NCBI GenBank assembly: GCA_900541965.1
Contig: UQLN01000102.1
Coordinates: 1 to 6,107 of the forward strand
Direction of reading: 5' to 3'
Origin: an uncultured Parabacteroides sp.
GTDB taxonomy: Bacteria; Bacteroidota; Bacteroidia; Bacteroidales; Tannerellaceae
Length of the DNA stretch: 6,107 bases
Numbering within the stretch: the first letter of the stretch is position 1; every line of letters begins with the position of its first letter. The notes under the pieces are model-generated. The model saw only the letters and a program-made list of their open reading frames with translations, did no database searches and was not told where the DNA came from. The position numbers and the translations under genes are program-made. Positions 5,254-6,107 of this stretch are shown piece by piece.

Positions 5254-5976
5254 TTATTTCTTTTTGCACCAGCCTCCCAGTGTGAACATGCAACCAAGCT
5301 GCAGTGTAAAGGTATCATTATAGCGATGTATCTGGTTCAACATATAGTTTTTTTGTAAATCAGCCAGCCCGCGATAATAACGTCCTTCAGCCAATAGCTG
5401 GATTTGTGGGGTTAGCTGGTATTTCAAACCGAGTCCTATCATTAGCCCGCCATCGAAACGATTATCCCGACGAGAATCAAAGGGCACTTTTTCATCAAAA
5501 TGATAGGGAGCCGTTGCATCCGGATCTATGAGACTGTAGAAATATTGATTTTGGTTTCCCTTTGTTTTGCTTGAGACCCAATATCCGGCGTAGGCTCCGG
5601 CATTTACAAAACCTCTAAGTTTTTCGCCTCCGAATGAGAAATGAGCGTAAACCGGTAATTGCATGAATCCGTTTTTTGTCTCACTGTTGATATCCTGGTA
5701 CTGCTGGCTCCGGTAGGAAAAGTAGTTCTTTTGTGTGTAAGATAAATCTGCCTGTAATGCAAACCAATCGACGAATTCATATTGAACCGGTATACCTACG
5801 GTAAAACCTCCTTTGGAATCATAGTTACGATCGTAGGCATAGCCGGATGTTGTCGACAGGCTATTGTGTGTGTATCCGGCTTGAACGCCGACTTTCCATT
5901 GTGCGGAAACACTGGCACAGTGGAATGTTGCCAGTAAAACCAGCATCCATCGTAAATAAATCATGTTTGTTTTCAT
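5254..5976 (-). CDS. PorT-like outer-membrane beta-barrel protein
   Basis: The 240-residue product begins with a signal peptide (K2, R9, hydrophobic 10-20) and a good signal peptidase I site, ASVSA/QW, after residue 25. The mature part alternates polar and hydrophobic residues in about eight aromatic-rich strands, for example WKVGVQAGYT (27-36), GGFTVGIPVQYEF (56-68), WFALQADLSYTQ (71-82), FMQLPVYAHFSF (104-115), GLMIGLGLKYQL (177-188), IQLLAEGRYYRG (192-203) and FTLQLGCMFTLGG (223-235). Glycine- and Tyr-rich loops lie between them. This matches the small eight-stranded outer-membrane barrel family common in Bacteroidota (PorT-like). The C-terminus runs on as WCKKK instead of ending in the usual aromatic residue. 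I take the ATG at 5974-5976; Met5 is an alternative. The upstream tRNA terminator implies its own promoter, but I find no good TAnnTTTG match. Exact role unknown; PorT orthology is not claimed. Confidence 0.8.
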   Translation of the reverse strand: MKTNMIYLRWMLVLLATFHCASVSAQWKVGVQAGYTHNSLSTTSGYAYDRNYDSKGGFTVGIPVQYEFVDWFALQADLSYTQKNYFSYRSQQYQDINSETKNGFMQLPVYAHFSFGGEKLRGFVNAGAYAGYWVSSKTKGNQNQYFYSLIDPDATAPYHFDEKVPFDSRRDNRFDGGLMIGLGLKYQLTPQIQLLAEGRYYRGLADLQKNYMLNQIHRYNDTFTLQLGCMFTLGGWCKKK

Positions 5977-6007
5977 ACTAAGAATTTATATTAGAGAGTG
6001 TTATTTC

Positions 6008-6043
6008 AAAAAAAAAGAGATACCATTTTTATGATACCTCTCT
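6008..6043 (-). terminator. Terminator after the tRNA-Asn gene
   Basis: An 11-bp stem (6016-6026 with 6031-6041), including two G-U type pairs, has a 4-nt loop and is followed on the minus strand by a U tract (A run 6008-6016). It sits about 16 nt past the tRNA 3' end and separates it from the barrel gene, whose start lies 32 bp further on. Confidence 0.8.
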
Positions 6044-6057
6044 ACTTCTATTGTTTG

Positions 6058-6107
6058 CTCTTCCTCTTGGACTTGAACCAAGGACCCTCTGATTAACAGT
6101 CAGATGC
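6058..6107 (-). tRNA. tRNA-Asn (anticodon GUU), 3' part
   Basis: The gene is cut by the right edge; the acceptor 5' strand and D-arm are outside. Visible are the 5-bp anticodon stem TCTGA/TCAGA (6100-6104 and 6088-6092), loop CTGTTAA with anticodon GTT (6095-6097), a 5-nt variable loop, the T-stem CTTGG/CCAAG with loop TTCAAGT (6066-6082), the 3' acceptor strand AGGAAGA (6059-6065) and discriminator G (6058). No CCA is encoded; the bases after the discriminator read CAAA. The anticodon identity is secure from the loop. Confidence 0.93.

Overview
This window looks like a chromosomal segment of a Bacteroides-type gut bacterium (Bacteroidota). The reasons are the TAnnTTTG-type -7 promoter boxes, AT-rich gene spacing without strong Shine-Dalgarno sites, Bacteroidales-style variants of Mrp and TrmB, a FimA/Mfa-like fimbrial lipoprotein, a PorT-like outer-membrane barrel and a surface-type S41 lipoprotein. 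Every convincing gene reads on the minus strand, so the biological order runs from the right edge to the left.

Right side (about 3900-6107): the 3' part of a tRNA-Asn(GUU) runs off the edge and is followed by a hairpin terminator. Next comes a probable two-gene operon, 36 bp between genes: a small secreted beta-barrel outer-membrane protein, then an S41/tricorn-core-like protease homologue made as a lipoprotein. It ends at a long, near-symmetrical hairpin terminator. Both products should sit in or on the outer membrane.

Middle (about 2040-3880): a wrecked L-lactate permease gene (lctP) keeps a front piece and a C-terminal piece in different frames, with the centre of the protein missing. A 44-codon plus-strand frame of unknown status lies at its broken 5' end. 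Then comes trmB (tRNA m7G46 methyltransferase), whose consensus -7 box lies only four bases before the ATG, so its mRNA may be leaderless. trmB is followed 27 bp later by mrp, an Fe-S carrier P-loop ATPase that lacks the usual CxxC motif. The trmB-mrp pair ends at a clean intrinsic terminator (851-889).

Left side (1-850): the 5' part of a FimA/Mfa-like fimbrial lipoprotein gene reads off the left edge. Its roughly 590-bp upstream region holds the most interesting structure in the window. A pair of 23-bp inverted repeats (22 of 23 matching) encloses 151 bp, and a consensus TATATTTG promoter box sits at one inner end pointing outward. This is the layout of a Bacteroides invertible (phase-variable) promoter. 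In the orientation given, the promoter points away from the fimbrial gene, so the gene would be OFF. Inversion would point it at the fimbrial gene and give a leader of about 250 nt containing a large imperfect 48-nt-arm hairpin. No recombinase gene is in the window, so switching is an inference from architecture.
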